A DNA stretch of 64,000 bases, taken from assembly GCF_014646935.1 (NCBI RefSeq), contig NZ_BMOF01000001.1:94431-158430 (forward strand), in the 5' to 3' direction. Origin of the DNA: Calditerricola satsumensis (GTDB lineage Bacteria > Bacillota > Bacilli > Calditerricolales > Calditerricolaceae). Under the pieces are notes generated by a model. The model was not told the origin of the DNA, searched no databases, and was given only the letters and a program-made list of their open reading frames with translations. The position numbers and the translations under genes were made by a program. Position 1 is the stretch's first letter; each line of letters opens with the position of its first letter. This document shows positions 27,230-37,237 of the stretch, piece after piece.

Positions 27230-27835
27230 CTAGCGGTATGCGGAGTTGAGCGGGATCTTCGCCGCCTCGAAGGTGCGCACGCGCGTGTACGGGACATCGT
27301 GGCGGCGGGCCAGGGCGGAAAGGTGGCGATCCTGTTCGGCATCGGCGCGGGCGATGACGTACCGGGCATGGGGAAGCAGCAGGTCGAAAAGTGCGGCGCT
27401 GCGCGCGTCGTTGCGCAAGGGGCCTCCGAAAAAGACGAGGATGAGCGGCACGCCTTGCCGGTGGGCAAGCTGGGCGATTTCCCGCGCGCGCCGGACCTCC
27501 GCTTCCCACGTCCGCCTTGCAGCGGCAAGGCCGACGGGGCTGTAGCCGACCGCCAAAAGGACGCTCCGGTAGGGGGAAAGGTCCCGCGCCTCGGCATAGG
27601 GGCGCACGTCGCCGTCGATGTGCAGCGTGTCGGCCAGGCGGGCGAGGGCATGCACCTCGACGCCTTGACCGACTGCCGTGATCAGGGCCGGTTCGCGAGC
27701 GACGGGAAACGGCAAGTGGGGGAGCGTCCATTCTCGTGCCGGAACGGTGGCGACCGCTTCTCGGTACGCGCAGGCAAGGGCCAGCGCAACCAGCAGGGCC
27801 GGCACGATCCAAGGGCGTCCGCGACGGTTGGACAT
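27230..27835 (-). CDS. Secreted DUF6305-like protein
   Basis: The 201-residue protein has a signal anchor (WIVPALLVALALACAYREA, about residues 9-27) and an exported domain with PALITAVGQGVEVHALARLAD, VLLAVGYSPVGLAAA and GVPLILVFFGGP. This resembles the DUF6305 family of exported proteins, whose function is unknown; the assignment is from memory of the pattern. It heads the operon with the sensor kinase 10 nt downstream, so it may be an accessory sensor or ligand-binding partner. ATG 27835 follows ggggagga. Confidence 0.6.
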   Translation of the reverse strand: MSNRRGRPWIVPALLVALALACAYREAVATVPAREWTLPHLPFPVAREPALITAVGQGVEVHALARLADTLHIDGDVRPYAEARDLSPYRSVLLAVGYSPVGLAAARRTWEAEVRRAREIAQLAHRQGVPLILVFFGGPLRNDARSAALFDLLLPHARYVIARADAEQDRHLSALARRHDVPYTRVRTFEAAKIPLNSAYR

Positions 27836-27936
27836 GGCCGGTCCTCCCCGTGGCGGTTTGTTTTTCTTCGCGAAAAAAGAAGACCAGAGGAACGGCTCAT
27901 CCTCTAGTCTAGCAAATGGGACGCAAGTGTTCACCT

Positions 27937-27952
27937 TTTTTAAACGTTTCCA
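27937..27952 (-). promoter_or_regulatory. Possible cre (CcpA) site
   Basis: On the reverse strand the sequence reads TGGAAACGTTTAAA (27952 to 27939), which departs from the cre consensus TGNAANCGNWNNCA at one position. It lies about 100 nt upstream of the DUF6305-like gene start. CcpA itself is encoded in this window. Function is inferred from sequence only. Confidence 0.4.
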
Positions 27953-27970
27953 TTCTTCGCTGCAATCGTT

Positions 27971-28894
27971 CTACCGCTTCAACCGGGGATCCAGGGCGTC
28001 GCGCAGGCCATCGCCCAGCAGGTTGAACCCGAGGACGGTGAGCAGGATGGCCAAGCCCGGGAACGTGACCACCCACACCGCCGTCTGGAAGGCAGACTGG
28101 CCTTCCTTCAGCATCAGCCCCCATTCCGGCTGGGGCGGCTGGGCGCCGAGGCCGAGGAAGCTGAGGCCGGCGGCGTCGAGGATGGCCGTGCCGATGCTGA
28201 GGGTGGTCTGCACGAGGATCGGCGCGAAGCAGTTGGGCAGGATGTGGCGGAAGAGGATGCGCGCGTCGGACGCGCCGATGGCTCGCGCCGCCTCGACGAA
28301 TTCCATCTCCTTTACGGCGAGGACCGACGAGCGGACGATGCGCGCGAATTGCGGGATGCCGACGATGCCGATGGCGATCATGGCGTTGATCAGGTCCGGA
28401 CCGAGGATGGCCACGATGGCGATGGCCAGCAGTATGCTCGGGAAGGCGAGCAGGATGTCGACGAGGCGCATGATGACGAGATCCACCGCCCGGCCGAAAT
28501 AGCCGGAAACCGCGCCCAGCAGCGTGCCGAGCACAAGGGAGATGCCCACCGACACGACGCCGATTTCCAGGGAAATGCGCGCGCCGTGCAGGATGCGGCT
28601 GAAGATGTCGCGGCCTTGGGCGTCGGTGCCGAGCCAGTGCTCGGCCGAGGGCGGCTTGAGGCGGTTGTAGAGGTCGGTGTCGTGGACCGGGTCGTACGGG
28701 GCGAGCACGTCGGCGAAGAGCGCCGCCAACAGCAGCAGGGCGAGGATGACCAATCCGGTGCAGGCCGACTTGCTGCGCAAAAGGCGCGACAGGGCGTCCC
28801 GCCAGGGTCCGGCCGCCTTGTGCGGCGTGATGCCTGCCGGGGGCGCGGGTGTTCGGGCGTTGTGCGCATGGGGGATCGGTGCTGGCGTGGACAT
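27971..28894 (-). CDS. Peptide ABC transporter permease (DppC/OppC type)
   Basis: The 307-residue inner-membrane permease has an N-terminal OppC_N segment (LLRSKSACTGLVILALLLLAA), LGTDAQGRDIFSRILHGARISL (conserved in DppC), and the cytoplasmic EAA loop EFVEAARAIGASDARILFRHILPN that docks on the ATPase, given here only as residues about 205-228. It pairs with the DppB-type permease encoded 15 nt upstream. It is the last gene of the unit ATPase-binding protein-permease-permease. Confidence 0.93.
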   Translation of the reverse strand: MSTPAPIPHAHNARTPAPPAGITPHKAAGPWRDALSRLLRSKSACTGLVILALLLLAALFADVLAPYDPVHDTDLYNRLKPPSAEHWLGTDAQGRDIFSRILHGARISLEIGVVSVGISLVLGTLLGAVSGYFGRAVDLVIMRLVDILLAFPSILLAIAIVAILGPDLINAMIAIGIVGIPQFARIVRSSVLAVKEMEFVEAARAIGASDARILFRHILPNCFAPILVQTTLSIGTAILDAAGLSFLGLGAQPPQPEWGLMLKEGQSAFQTAVWVVTFPGLAILLTVLGFNLLGDGLRDALDPRLKR

Positions 28895-28909
28895 GCCCGG
28901 CTTCCCTCC

Positions 28910-29914
28910 TTACTCCAAACGGATGCGCGGATCAAGGGCTTTGTACAGGAGATCGGTTACCAGGTTGATGATCACGAACAGCGTGGCGATGAACAGGATG
29001 GTGCCCTGGACGACGGGAATGTCGCGGGCGAGGATGGCGTTGACCACATAGCGACCGATGCCCGGCCAGGAGAAGATCGTTTCGGTCAGCACCGCGCCGC
29101 TGAGCAGGGCCCCGAACTGCAGGCCCATCACGGTGAGAACGGGGAGAAAGGCGTTCTTCAGCGCGTGGCGCACGAGGATGACGTGTCCGCGCAGCCCTTT
29201 GGCCTTGGCGGTGCGGATGTAGTCCTGCTCGAGAACTTCCAGCATGCTTGCCCGCGTCATGCGCGCGATGATGGCCATCGGGATCGTGCCGAGCACGACG
29301 GCAGGCAAGAGAAGATGGGCCAGGCTGTCCCAGAACGCCGGCCAGTTGGCCGTGAGCACGCTGTCGACAAGGTGCAGGCCGGTGATCGTCTCCAATTGAA
29401 TGTCGTGGGAGAGGCGGCCGGACGGCGGCAGCCACCCGAGCTGGACGGAGAAGGCCCAGATGACGAGCAGCCCCAGCCAGAAGATCGGCATCGACACGCC
29501 GATGAGCGCCCCGGTCATGCTGAGGTTGTCGAACCACGAGTGGGGACGGACGGCGGCGATCACGCCGGCCGTCACCCCGACAACGGTGGCGACGAGCATG
29601 GCCGCCAGGGCGAGCTCCAAGGTGGCCGGAAAGCGCTCCATCAGCTCGACGGCGATTTGCTCGTGGGTGTGGATGGAGCGGCCGAGATCGCCGGAGAGGA
29701 CGCGGCCGAGAAAGCGGGCGTACTGCACGAGGAAGGGGTCATTCAGGCCGAGGTCTTCGCGCAGCTGCGCAAGCTGTTCCGGCGTGGCCCGCTCGCCGAG
29801 CATCACCTGTGCCGGGTCGCCGGGGATGAGGTGCAGGAGCAGAAAGGCGAGAAAGGTGACGCCGATCAGCACGGGAATCAGCCAGACGAGTCGCTTGACG
29901 ATGTAGCGCAGCAT
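28910..29914 (-). CDS. Peptide ABC transporter permease (DppB/OppB type)
   Basis: The 334-residue permease begins MLRYIVKRLVWLIPVLIGVT, the standard DppB start, followed by HLIPGDPAQVMLGERAT. The EAA loop reads DYIRTAKAKGLRGHVILVRHALKNA (about residues 222-246) and the C-terminus GRYVVNAILARDIPVVQG is conserved. It has six membrane helices. The binding-protein gene lies 128 nt upstream across a strong hairpin. Confidence 0.94.
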   Translation of the reverse strand: MLRYIVKRLVWLIPVLIGVTFLAFLLLHLIPGDPAQVMLGERATPEQLAQLREDLGLNDPFLVQYARFLGRVLSGDLGRSIHTHEQIAVELMERFPATLELALAAMLVATVVGVTAGVIAAVRPHSWFDNLSMTGALIGVSMPIFWLGLLVIWAFSVQLGWLPPSGRLSHDIQLETITGLHLVDSVLTANWPAFWDSLAHLLLPAVVLGTIPMAIIARMTRASMLEVLEQDYIRTAKAKGLRGHVILVRHALKNAFLPVLTVMGLQFGALLSGAVLTETIFSWPGIGRYVVNAILARDIPVVQGTILFIATLFVIINLVTDLLYKALDPRIRLE

Positions 29915-29936
29915 GGGGACTCCTCCTCATGGAAAG

Positions 29937-29970
29937 GCATTTCCTCCGGGGGTTTCCCCGGAGGAAATGC
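29937..29970 (-). terminator. Perfect 15-bp hairpin inside the transporter operon
   Basis: GCATTTCCTCCGGGG and CCCCGGAGGAAATGC are separated by four bases. There is no T-run, so it is more likely an mRNA-stabilising or attenuating hairpin between the binding protein and permease genes than a full terminator. Confidence 0.6.
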
Positions 29971-30042
29971 GCATCCTGCATGGCCACGCCGATCTCGCCG
30001 CGGTCGGCGCGTTGCAGCGCCGCCGCCGCGCGAGGCGCGGCC

Positions 30043-31683
30043 TCACTTTTGCACGTCTACCTTGTTGAGCGGCTCGGAGCCCGTCGGGTGCGGCACGTAG
30101 TTCTTGACGTAGGCGCGGGCGGCCAGCGGCGGCGTGGCGTGGGCGAGGGGCACCCACGGAGCGTCGCGGTGGATGATCTCCTGCGCCTTCTTGTACAGCT
30201 CCTCGCGCTTCTTCTGGTCGGTCTCGCGCTGGGCTTGGATGAGGAGCGCATGCAGCTCGTCGCTGCGGTAGAAGGAGATGTTGCCCGCGCTGCCCTTGAC
30301 GGCGTTGTCCTTGTCCAAGAGCACGTACAGGAAGTTGTCCGGGTCGCCGTTGTCGCCCGTCCACCCGAGCAGGGCCATGTCGTGCTCGCCGTTTTTCGTC
30401 TTCTCCAGATAGGTCCCCCATTCGTAGGAGACGATCTTCGCCTCGATGCCCACCTTGGCCAGGTCGGCGGCGATGGCCTGGGCGATCTGCTGCGGCTGCG
30501 GCATGTACGGCCGCGGGTTGGGCATGGCCCACAGCGTCGTCTTGAAGCCGTTCGGGTAGCCGGCTTCGGCCAAGAGGGCCTTCGCCTTCTCGGGGTTGTA
30601 CTCGTAATCCTGGATCTCGTCGTTGTAGCCCCACAGCGTGGGCGGCAGCGGGTTTTTGGCCGGCTTGGCCAGCCCGCCGTAGAAGGCGTCGATCAGCGCC
30701 TGCTTGTTGATGGCGTGGTTGATGGCCTGGCGCACCTTCGGGTTGTCAAAGGGCTTCTTGTCCATGTTCATGGCCAGATAGCCGACGTTCATCGACGGGC
30801 GCAGGATCAGCTGCAGGTCGGGGTTGTTCTTGACGTTCGGCACGTCCTCGGGGTTGAGCCCGTCCATGATGTCGATCGTGCCGGCCTGCAGTTCGAGGAA
30901 GCGCGCCGCGTTGTCCGGGATGACGCGGAAGATGAGCGTTTTGATCTTGGCCTTTTCGCCCCAGTAGTTGTCGTTGCGCTCGAGGACGATCCGGTCGTCC
31001 TTTTTCCATTCCTTGAAGATGAACGGTCCCGTACCGACCGGGTTCTTGAAGAAGTCCTTCCCGTACTTCTTGATCGCCGCAGGGCTGGCGATGGCGAAGG
31101 CCGGCATGGCCAAGGTTTGCAGGAAGGGTGCGTTCGGCTCCTTCAGCGTGATCTTCACTTCGTAGGGCCCCGTTTTTTCCACCTTTTGAATGATGCCGGG
31201 GAATCCGCCGAACATATAGCCGTAGTATTCAAAATCGCCGTGGTGGTACGGGTGGTTTTTGTCCATCCACCGCTGGAAGTTGAAGACGACGGCGTCGGCG
31301 TTGAAGTCGGTTCCGTCGTGGAACTTGACGCCTTCGCGCAGCTTGAACGTCCACACTTTGCCGTCCTCGCTCACGTTCCACTCCGTGGCCAGGGCCGGCT
31401 TGACGGTGGTGTCCTCTTCGTTGTACTGGACGAGGGTATCAAAGATCTGGTGCGTCACCCGAATCGACTCGCCGTCGGTGACGTTGGCCGGGTCGAGGCC
31501 GACCGCGTCGCTGCCGCGGCCGAAGACGAGCGTCTTGTCGCCGCCCGCGTTGCCGGATCCGCCGTCGGTCGTCGCCGGCTGGCTTTGGTTGGGTGCGGCC
31601 GTCTCCCGCGCGCCGCAGCCGGCGAGCGCCGTGGCCAGGGCGAGCAGGAGGACGAGGGTGAGCAAAAAGCCCTTTTTCCGCAT
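30043..31683 (-). CDS. Peptide-binding lipoprotein of ABC transporter (DppA/OppA type)
   Basis: The 546-residue protein has a lipoprotein signal (LLLALATALAGCGARE, lipid-modified Cys near 23) and an SBP_bac_5 domain with VFGRGSDAVGLDPANVTDGES, FKLREGVKFHDGTDFNADAVVF (about residues 120-140) and WVPLAHA near the end. It captures peptides at the outer face of the membrane. It sits between the ATPase gene and the permeases. A separate strong ribosome site (caaggaggttg) supports high expression. Confidence 0.94.
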   Translation of the reverse strand: MRKKGFLLTLVLLLALATALAGCGARETAAPNQSQPATTDGGSGNAGGDKTLVFGRGSDAVGLDPANVTDGESIRVTHQIFDTLVQYNEEDTTVKPALATEWNVSEDGKVWTFKLREGVKFHDGTDFNADAVVFNFQRWMDKNHPYHHGDFEYYGYMFGGFPGIIQKVEKTGPYEVKITLKEPNAPFLQTLAMPAFAIASPAAIKKYGKDFFKNPVGTGPFIFKEWKKDDRIVLERNDNYWGEKAKIKTLIFRVIPDNAARFLELQAGTIDIMDGLNPEDVPNVKNNPDLQLILRPSMNVGYLAMNMDKKPFDNPKVRQAINHAINKQALIDAFYGGLAKPAKNPLPPTLWGYNDEIQDYEYNPEKAKALLAEAGYPNGFKTTLWAMPNPRPYMPQPQQIAQAIAADLAKVGIEAKIVSYEWGTYLEKTKNGEHDMALLGWTGDNGDPDNFLYVLLDKDNAVKGSAGNISFYRSDELHALLIQAQRETDQKKREELYKKAQEIIHRDAPWVPLAHATPPLAARAYVKNYVPHPTGSEPLNKVDVQK

Positions 31684-31761
31684 CGCGTGACAACCTCCTT
31701 GTGGATGGGATTGGTTTTGGGCAGGAGCGCGCGCCGGAACCGGCGCGGTGTTGCCTCGCCG

Positions 31762-32736
<975 letters not shown>

Positions 32737-32841
32737 GGTGGCGGCCCCCTTTGTTGAGTCCGTTGGATTCGACAGCGGGCGAGCCGTTCCCTATTTTTTC
32801 TCATATTTCTCTTAACTTTTTCTCATCACCCAACTCGCAAC

Positions 32842-32871
32842 TGAACAAACAGAATGGAAGATTGGTACAAT
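32842..32871 (+). promoter_or_regulatory. Probable promoter of the epimerase-GNAT-M20 operon
   Basis: TACAAT (32866-32871) lies 18 nt after TGAACA (32842-32847), 22 nt before the start codon. The region 32737-32893 is shared with the divergent transporter operon and is AT-rich. Confidence 0.55.
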
Positions 32872-32893
32872 AGGAACAACGGAGGGGATCGGT

Positions 32894-34018
32894 GTGCGCA
32901 TTGAAGCGGCCGAATTGCGCGTGCTTCGCCTGCCGCTGAAGTTTCGCTTCGAAACCTCCTTCGGCGTGCTGACGGAGCGCACGATTTTGCTGCTGACCTT
33001 GTTTTCCGACGGTTTGGAAGGCTACGCGGAAGGGGTGATGGAGCGCCTTCCGCTGTACCGCGAGGAAACGGTGGACAGTGCGTGGTACCTCCTTCGGGAC
33101 GTCGTCCTCCCGCGCGTGGTGGGGAAATCCTTCCCCAACCCCGAGTCCCTGGTCGAGGCGCTCAAGCCGCTGCGCGGCAACCGCCAGGCCCTGGCCATGG
33201 TGGAGATGGCCTTCTGGGATCTCTGGGCCAAGGGCTTGGGCGTGCCGCTGTGGCAGCTCTTGGGCGGCGTGCGGACGGCCATTCCCGTGGGCGTGTCGCT
33301 GGGCATTCAGCTGTCGCTGGCGGCGACGGTCGAGGCGGTGGAACGGGCCGCGGCGCAGGGGTACAAGCGCGTCAAGCTGAAGATCAAACCGGGGTGGGAT
33401 GTGGCCGTTGTGGCGGCGGTGCGCGAGCGTTTCCCTGACCTCGATCTCACCGTCGACGCCAACGCGGCGTACACGCTGGCCCAGGAGACTGTCTTCATCG
33501 CCCTCGACGAATTCCGTCTAACGTACATCGAGCAGCCGCTTTCCTACGACGACCTCGTCGACCACGCCAAGCTGCAGGCGCGGCTGAAGACGCCGCTGTG
33601 CCTCGACGAGTCGATCCTCTCGCCGGAGGACGCCCGCAAGGCGCTGGAGCTGCGCGCCTGCGGGGTGATCAACATCAAGGTGGCCCGCGTCGGCGGCCAT
33701 CTCGCCGCGCGGCGCGTCCACGACATCGCCCAGGCCTTTGGCGCGCCGGTGTGGTGCGGCGGCATGCTCGAGGCCGGTGTGGGGCGAGCACACAACCTGC
33801 ATCTGTCCACCCTGGCCGGCTTCACCCTGCCCGGCGACACCAGCTCGGCCAGCCGCTATTGGGCGGAGGACATCGTCAACGAGCCGCTGGAAGCGGAAAA
33901 CGGCGTCGTACCGGTTCCGGCGGGGCCGGGCATCGGCGTGACGCTCAACCGCGACGTCGTCGCCCGCGTCACCGAGGCGGCCGTCACGCTCAAGCCGGAG
34001 GTGGGGCGCGGTGGCTGA
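32894..34018 (+). CDS. N-acylamino acid racemase / o-succinylbenzoate synthase family enzyme
   Basis: The 374-residue enolase-superfamily protein has the catalytic Lys pair in [10 protein letters not shown] (K161, K163), metal ligands D188 (VDANAAYT), E213 (YIEQPL) and D238 (CLDES), and the second base K262 ([10 protein letters not shown]). The [16 protein letters not shown] segment is typical of the MenC/NSAR subgroup. The downstream acyltransferase and M20 hydrolase match the known Geobacillus N-succinylamino acid racemase operon, so racemisation of N-succinyl amino acids is more likely than menaquinone synthesis. GTG or ATG: GTG 32894 follows cggagggg. Confidence 0.9.
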   Translation: MRIEAAELRVLRLPLKFRFETSFGVLTERTILLLTLFSDGLEGYAEGVMERLPLYREETVDSAWYLLRDVVLPRVVGKSFPNPESLVEALKPLRGNRQALAMVEMAFWDLWAKGLGVPLWQLLGGVRTAIPVGVSLGIQLSLAATVEAVERAAAQGYKRVKLKIKPGWDVAVVAAVRERFPDLDLTVDANAAYTLAQETVFIALDEFRLTYIEQPLSYDDLVDHAKLQARLKTPLCLDESILSPEDARKALELRACGVINIKVARVGGHLAARRVHDIAQAFGAPVWCGGMLEAGVGRAHNLHLSTLAGFTLPGDTSSASRYWAEDIVNEPLEAENGVVPVPAGPGIGVTLNRDVVARVTEAAVTLKPEVGRGG

Positions 34019-34811
34019 GGTGAAGGTGCGCGAGCTGCGCGGGGTGGAGGAGCTGGAACGCGTCGTCGCGCTGCAGCAGGCGGTGTGGGGCTTTGCCGAC
34101 CGCGACGTCGTTCCCGCAGCGTTGCTCATCGCCGCCCAGGAGGAGGGGGCCCTCATCGCCGGGGCCTTCGCCCAGGGCGAGCTGATCGGCTTCGTGTTCG
34201 GCTTTCCCACGCGCGATCCGGCGCAGCAACACTCGCACATGCTCGGCGTGCTGGAACCCTACCGCGGCACCGGCGCGGCCCTCGCCCTCAAGCGCTTCCA
34301 GCGCGACTGGTGCCTTGCGCGCGGCATCGCCCGTGTGGTGTGGACGTACGATCCCCTGCGCGGCGGCAACGCCAACTTCAACGTGCGCAAGCTGGGCGTG
34401 ACGGTGCGGCGCTACCTGCCCGACTGCTACGGCGCCCTACGCGGCGTCAACGCGGGGGCGCCGTCGGACCGCTTCTGGGCCGAGTGGGAGCTGGCCTCCC
34501 CGCGCGTGGCGGCCCGCCTAAGCGCGCCGCTGCCGCCCGCCGACGTGCGCGACGTGCCCTTCGCCAACCGCGTCGACGGCGACGTGCCGCGGGAGGCGGT
34601 GCTCGACCTCGACGCGCCGCGCCTCCTCGTGCGCATTCCCGACGACTGGGGGGCGATCCTGGGCCGCGATCCGGCCTTGGCCCTGCGGTGGCGGCTGCAC
34701 GCCCGCGAGGTGTTCGGCCACTACTTTGCCCGCGGGTACCGGGTGACGGAGTTTGTCCCCCGCCCCAACGCCTACGTTCTCGAACGCATCCCGGTGGGGG
34801 AGGGTGGCTGA
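34011..34811 (+). CDS. GNAT-family acyltransferase (probable D-amino acid N-succinyltransferase)
   Basis: The 266-residue protein has a GNAT domain with [24 protein letters not shown], the CoA-binding segment [17 protein letters not shown] and [20 protein letters not shown]. In the G. kaustophilus operon the homologous GNAT protein succinylates D-amino acids before racemisation. The start GTG 34011 overlaps the racemase by 8 nt and its stop abuts the M20 start, so all three are translated together. The donor (succinyl- versus acetyl-CoA) cannot be read from sequence. Confidence 0.87.
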   Translation: MAEVKVRELRGVEELERVVALQQAVWGFADRDVVPAALLIAAQEEGALIAGAFAQGELIGFVFGFPTRDPAQQHSHMLGVLEPYRGTGAALALKRFQRDWCLARGIARVVWTYDPLRGGNANFNVRKLGVTVRRYLPDCYGALRGVNAGAPSDRFWAEWELASPRVAARLSAPLPPADVRDVPFANRVDGDVPREAVLDLDAPRLLVRIPDDWGAILGRDPALALRWRLHAREVFGHYFARGYRVTEFVPRPNAYVLERIPVGEGG

Positions 34812-35936
34812 ATGTCGGCGATTTTGGCCTACCTGGCGCGCCACTGCGACGCGATGCTGCGCGACATCGAGACGCTCGTGCGGGCCGCGTCGCCCTCGAC
34901 GCGGAAAGCGCTCGTTGACCGCTGCGGCCGTGTGCTGGCGGAGCTGGTGGCGGCGCGGTTGGGGGTAAGGGGGGAGAGGATTCCCCAGGCGGAGGTGGGG
35001 GACCATTACCGGTTCGCCATCGGGGACGGGGACCGGCAGGTCCTCCTCCTCGCCCACCACGACACGGTGTGGGAGGAGGGGCGCCTGGCCTTTCGCGTGG
35101 AGGGAAGCCGGGCCTACGGGCCGGGCATCTTCGACATGAAAGGGGGCATCGTCCAGGCGGTGTGGGCCCTGAAGGCCCTCGTCGACCTCGGCGTGCCCCT
35201 CGCCAAGCGCGTCGTCCTCCTGTCCACCTCCGACGAGGAGATCGGCAGCCCGACGTCGCGCGCGCTGATCGAGGCCGAGGCGCGAAACAGCGCGGCGGTG
35301 CTCGTGTTGGAGCCGGCCGCCGGCGCGGACGGGGCGCTGAAGACGGCGCGCAAAGGCGTGGGCCTTTACCGGCTGACGGTTAGGGGACGGGCGGCCCACG
35401 CCGGAAGCGACCCCGACAAGGGCGTCAGCGCCGTGGCTGAGCTGGCGCGCCAGGTCCTCGCCCTCGAGGCCCTCGCCGCTCAGGAGAAGGGGACGACGAT
35501 CAACGTGGGCGTCGTTCGCGGTGGCACGCGCAGCAACGTCATTCCCGAGGCGGCGGAGGCGGAGATCGACGTGCGCGCTGCGACGCTGGATGAGGCGCGG
35601 CGCGTCGACGCGGCCATCCGCGGGCTCAAGCCCGTCCTGCCTGGGGCGACCCTTGCGGTGACGGGCGGGATCAACCGCCCGCCGATGGAGCGGACGGCGG
35701 CCATCGGCGCCCTCTTTGCACGGGCGCGCGTCATCGCCGCGCGGCTGGGCTTTTCCCTGTCCGAGGCGGCCGTCGGCGGGGCCAGCGACGGCAATTTCAC
35801 TGCTGCCCTGGGCGTGCCCACCCTGGACGGGCTGGGCTGCGTCGGCGACGGCGCCCACGCGGAGCACGAGCACATCGTCATCGACGCCCTGGCCCCGCGC
35901 GCGGCGCTCTTGGCCCATCTCCTGGCCGAGCTGTAA
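34812..35936 (+). CDS. M20-family metallopeptidase (probable N-acyl-L-amino acid hydrolase)
   Basis: The 374-residue protein has the M20 zinc site: His-Asp in LLAHHDTVWEEG, the bridging Asp in GIFDMKGG, the catalytic Glu pair in STSDEEIGSP, and the last His in HAEHEHIVID. A dimerisation domain occupies about residues 180-290. By context it removes the succinyl group from N-succinyl-L-amino acids, completing the D- to L- conversion. ATG 34812 starts directly after the GNAT stop codon. Confidence 0.9.
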   Translation: MSAILAYLARHCDAMLRDIETLVRAASPSTRKALVDRCGRVLAELVAARLGVRGERIPQAEVGDHYRFAIGDGDRQVLLLAHHDTVWEEGRLAFRVEGSRAYGPGIFDMKGGIVQAVWALKALVDLGVPLAKRVVLLSTSDEEIGSPTSRALIEAEARNSAAVLVLEPAAGADGALKTARKGVGLYRLTVRGRAAHAGSDPDKGVSAVAELARQVLALEALAAQEKGTTINVGVVRGGTRSNVIPEAAEAEIDVRAATLDEARRVDAAIRGLKPVLPGATLAVTGGINRPPMERTAAIGALFARARVIAARLGFSLSEAAVGGASDGNFTAALGVPTLDGLGCVGDGAHAEHEHIVIDALAPRAALLAHLLAEL

Positions 35937-35971
35937 ACGGGGCCGGATTTCCCAACAAGGAGGTGGCGCCC

Positions 35972-36628
35972 ATGGAGGCGATGCGCGCCGTCGTGTTCGA
36001 TGCGTACGGCACGCTCTTCGACGTCCAGGACGCGGTGGCGGCGGTGTGCGACCGCCGCTTTCCCGGCTACGGGAAGGCGCTCGGGGAGCTGTGGCGGCGG
36101 AAGCAGCTCGAATACACCTGGCTGTGCTCGCTGATGGGCCAGTACCGCGATTTTTGGCGGCTTACCGAGGACGCGCTGGCGTACGCGCTGAAAGCGTTGG
36201 GTCTGAACGCGGCGCCGGATGCGCGCCGGGAACTGCTGGAAGCGTATCGGACCCCTCCGCCTTACCCCGAGGTTTCCCGTGCGCTAGAAGCCATGGTGGG
36301 AAAGACCTTGGCCATTCTGTCCAATGGCACGGCGGAAATGCTCCGCGCGGCCGTGGCGAACGCGGGACTGGCCGGACGGTTTGCCGCGGTGATTAGCGCC
36401 GATGAGGCACGCGTCTATAAGCCGCATCCGGACGTGTACGCGCGGGTTCTGACCCGGCTGGGCGTGGCGAAGGAGGACGTGCTGTTTGTGACGGCCAACG
36501 CGTGGGATGCGGCGGGGGCGAAGCAGTTCGGGTTCCGCGTCTGCTGGCTGAACCGGTTCGGCATGCCGTTTGACGAGGGGTTGGCCGTCCCCGACCGGGT
36601 GGTCGAACGCCTCGACCAGCTTTTCTAA
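35972..36628 (+). CDS. HAD-family (S)-2-haloacid dehalogenase-like hydrolase
   Basis: The 218-residue protein starts with the HAD nucleophile motif [11 protein letters not shown] and has motif II ILSNGT, the Lys of [10 protein letters not shown] and the motif [19 protein letters not shown], which is characteristic of type II 2-haloacid dehalogenases. The last motif of the dehalogenase (Asn-Trp-Asp in SSNGWD) reads TANAWD here, so the substrate may differ. ATG 35972 is eight bases after AAGGAGG. It stands between the M20 gene and trxA and is probably the end of that operon. Confidence 0.85.
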   Translation: MEAMRAVVFDAYGTLFDVQDAVAAVCDRRFPGYGKALGELWRRKQLEYTWLCSLMGQYRDFWRLTEDALAYALKALGLNAAPDARRELLEAYRTPPPYPEVSRALEAMVGKTLAILSNGTAEMLRAAVANAGLAGRFAAVISADEARVYKPHPDVYARVLTRLGVAKEDVLFVTANAWDAAGAKQFGFRVCWLNRFGMPFDEGLAVPDRVVERLDQLF

Positions 36629-36842
36629 GCCGCTCCGCGTCCGAACCGGATCGCGGTTCCCTTTCGCGTCCCCGATTGCGCCCCTTGCAACGGTTGGGCA
36701 TGCCGATGGGCAAGCGCGATGGCGACGGATGGATTGCGCCGCCCGCGCGGTGGATATTTTCGTCGGGCGGTGGTATACTGGTTGTGTCTTGATCGAAAGC
36801 GATCGATTTAAAACGAGACGACTCGGTAAGGGGGAAGCGCCA

Positions 36843-37157
36843 ATGGCGATCGTCAACGCCACGGATCAGACATTTCAAAGCGAAGTGGCTTCGGGGACGG
36901 TGCTGGTCGACTTCTGGGCGCCGTGGTGCGGGCCGTGCCGCATGATCGCGCCGGTGCTGGAGGAGCTGGACAAAGAGATCGGCGATAAGGTGAAGATCGT
37001 CAAGGTGAACGTCGACGAAAACCCGGACACGGCCAGCCAATACGGCGTGATGAGCATTCCGACGCTTATCCTGTTCAAAGACGGGCAACCGGTTGACAAG
37101 ATCATCGGCTATCAGCCGAAGGAAGCCCTGCTCAGCCACCTCAACAAACATCTGTGA
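36843..37157 (+). CDS. trxA: Thioredoxin
   Basis: The 104-residue protein has the redox site [10 protein letters not shown] and the cis-Pro loop [12 protein letters not shown]. It is the general cytoplasmic disulfide reductant. A -10-like TATACT lies at 36774-36779. ATG 36843 follows a weak aagggggaag site. The trxA-uvrC order is conserved in Bacillus. Confidence 0.97.
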   Translation: MAIVNATDQTFQSEVASGTVLVDFWAPWCGPCRMIAPVLEELDKEIGDKVKIVKVNVDENPDTASQYGVMSIPTLILFKDGQPVDKIIGYQPKEALLSHLNKHL

Positions 37158-37174
37158 GCGGCAAGACGACAAGG

Positions 37175-37204
37175 AAAAAGCCTGTCCCTCGGGCAGGCTT
37201 TTTT
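37175..37204 (+). terminator. Rho-independent terminator of trxA
   Basis: AAAAGCCTGTCC pairs with GGCAGGCTTTT around a short loop and ends in a T-run. Confidence 0.9.
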
Positions 37205-37237
37205 CGTGGGAGCAAAGGGGAAAGGAGGTGAGCGATC

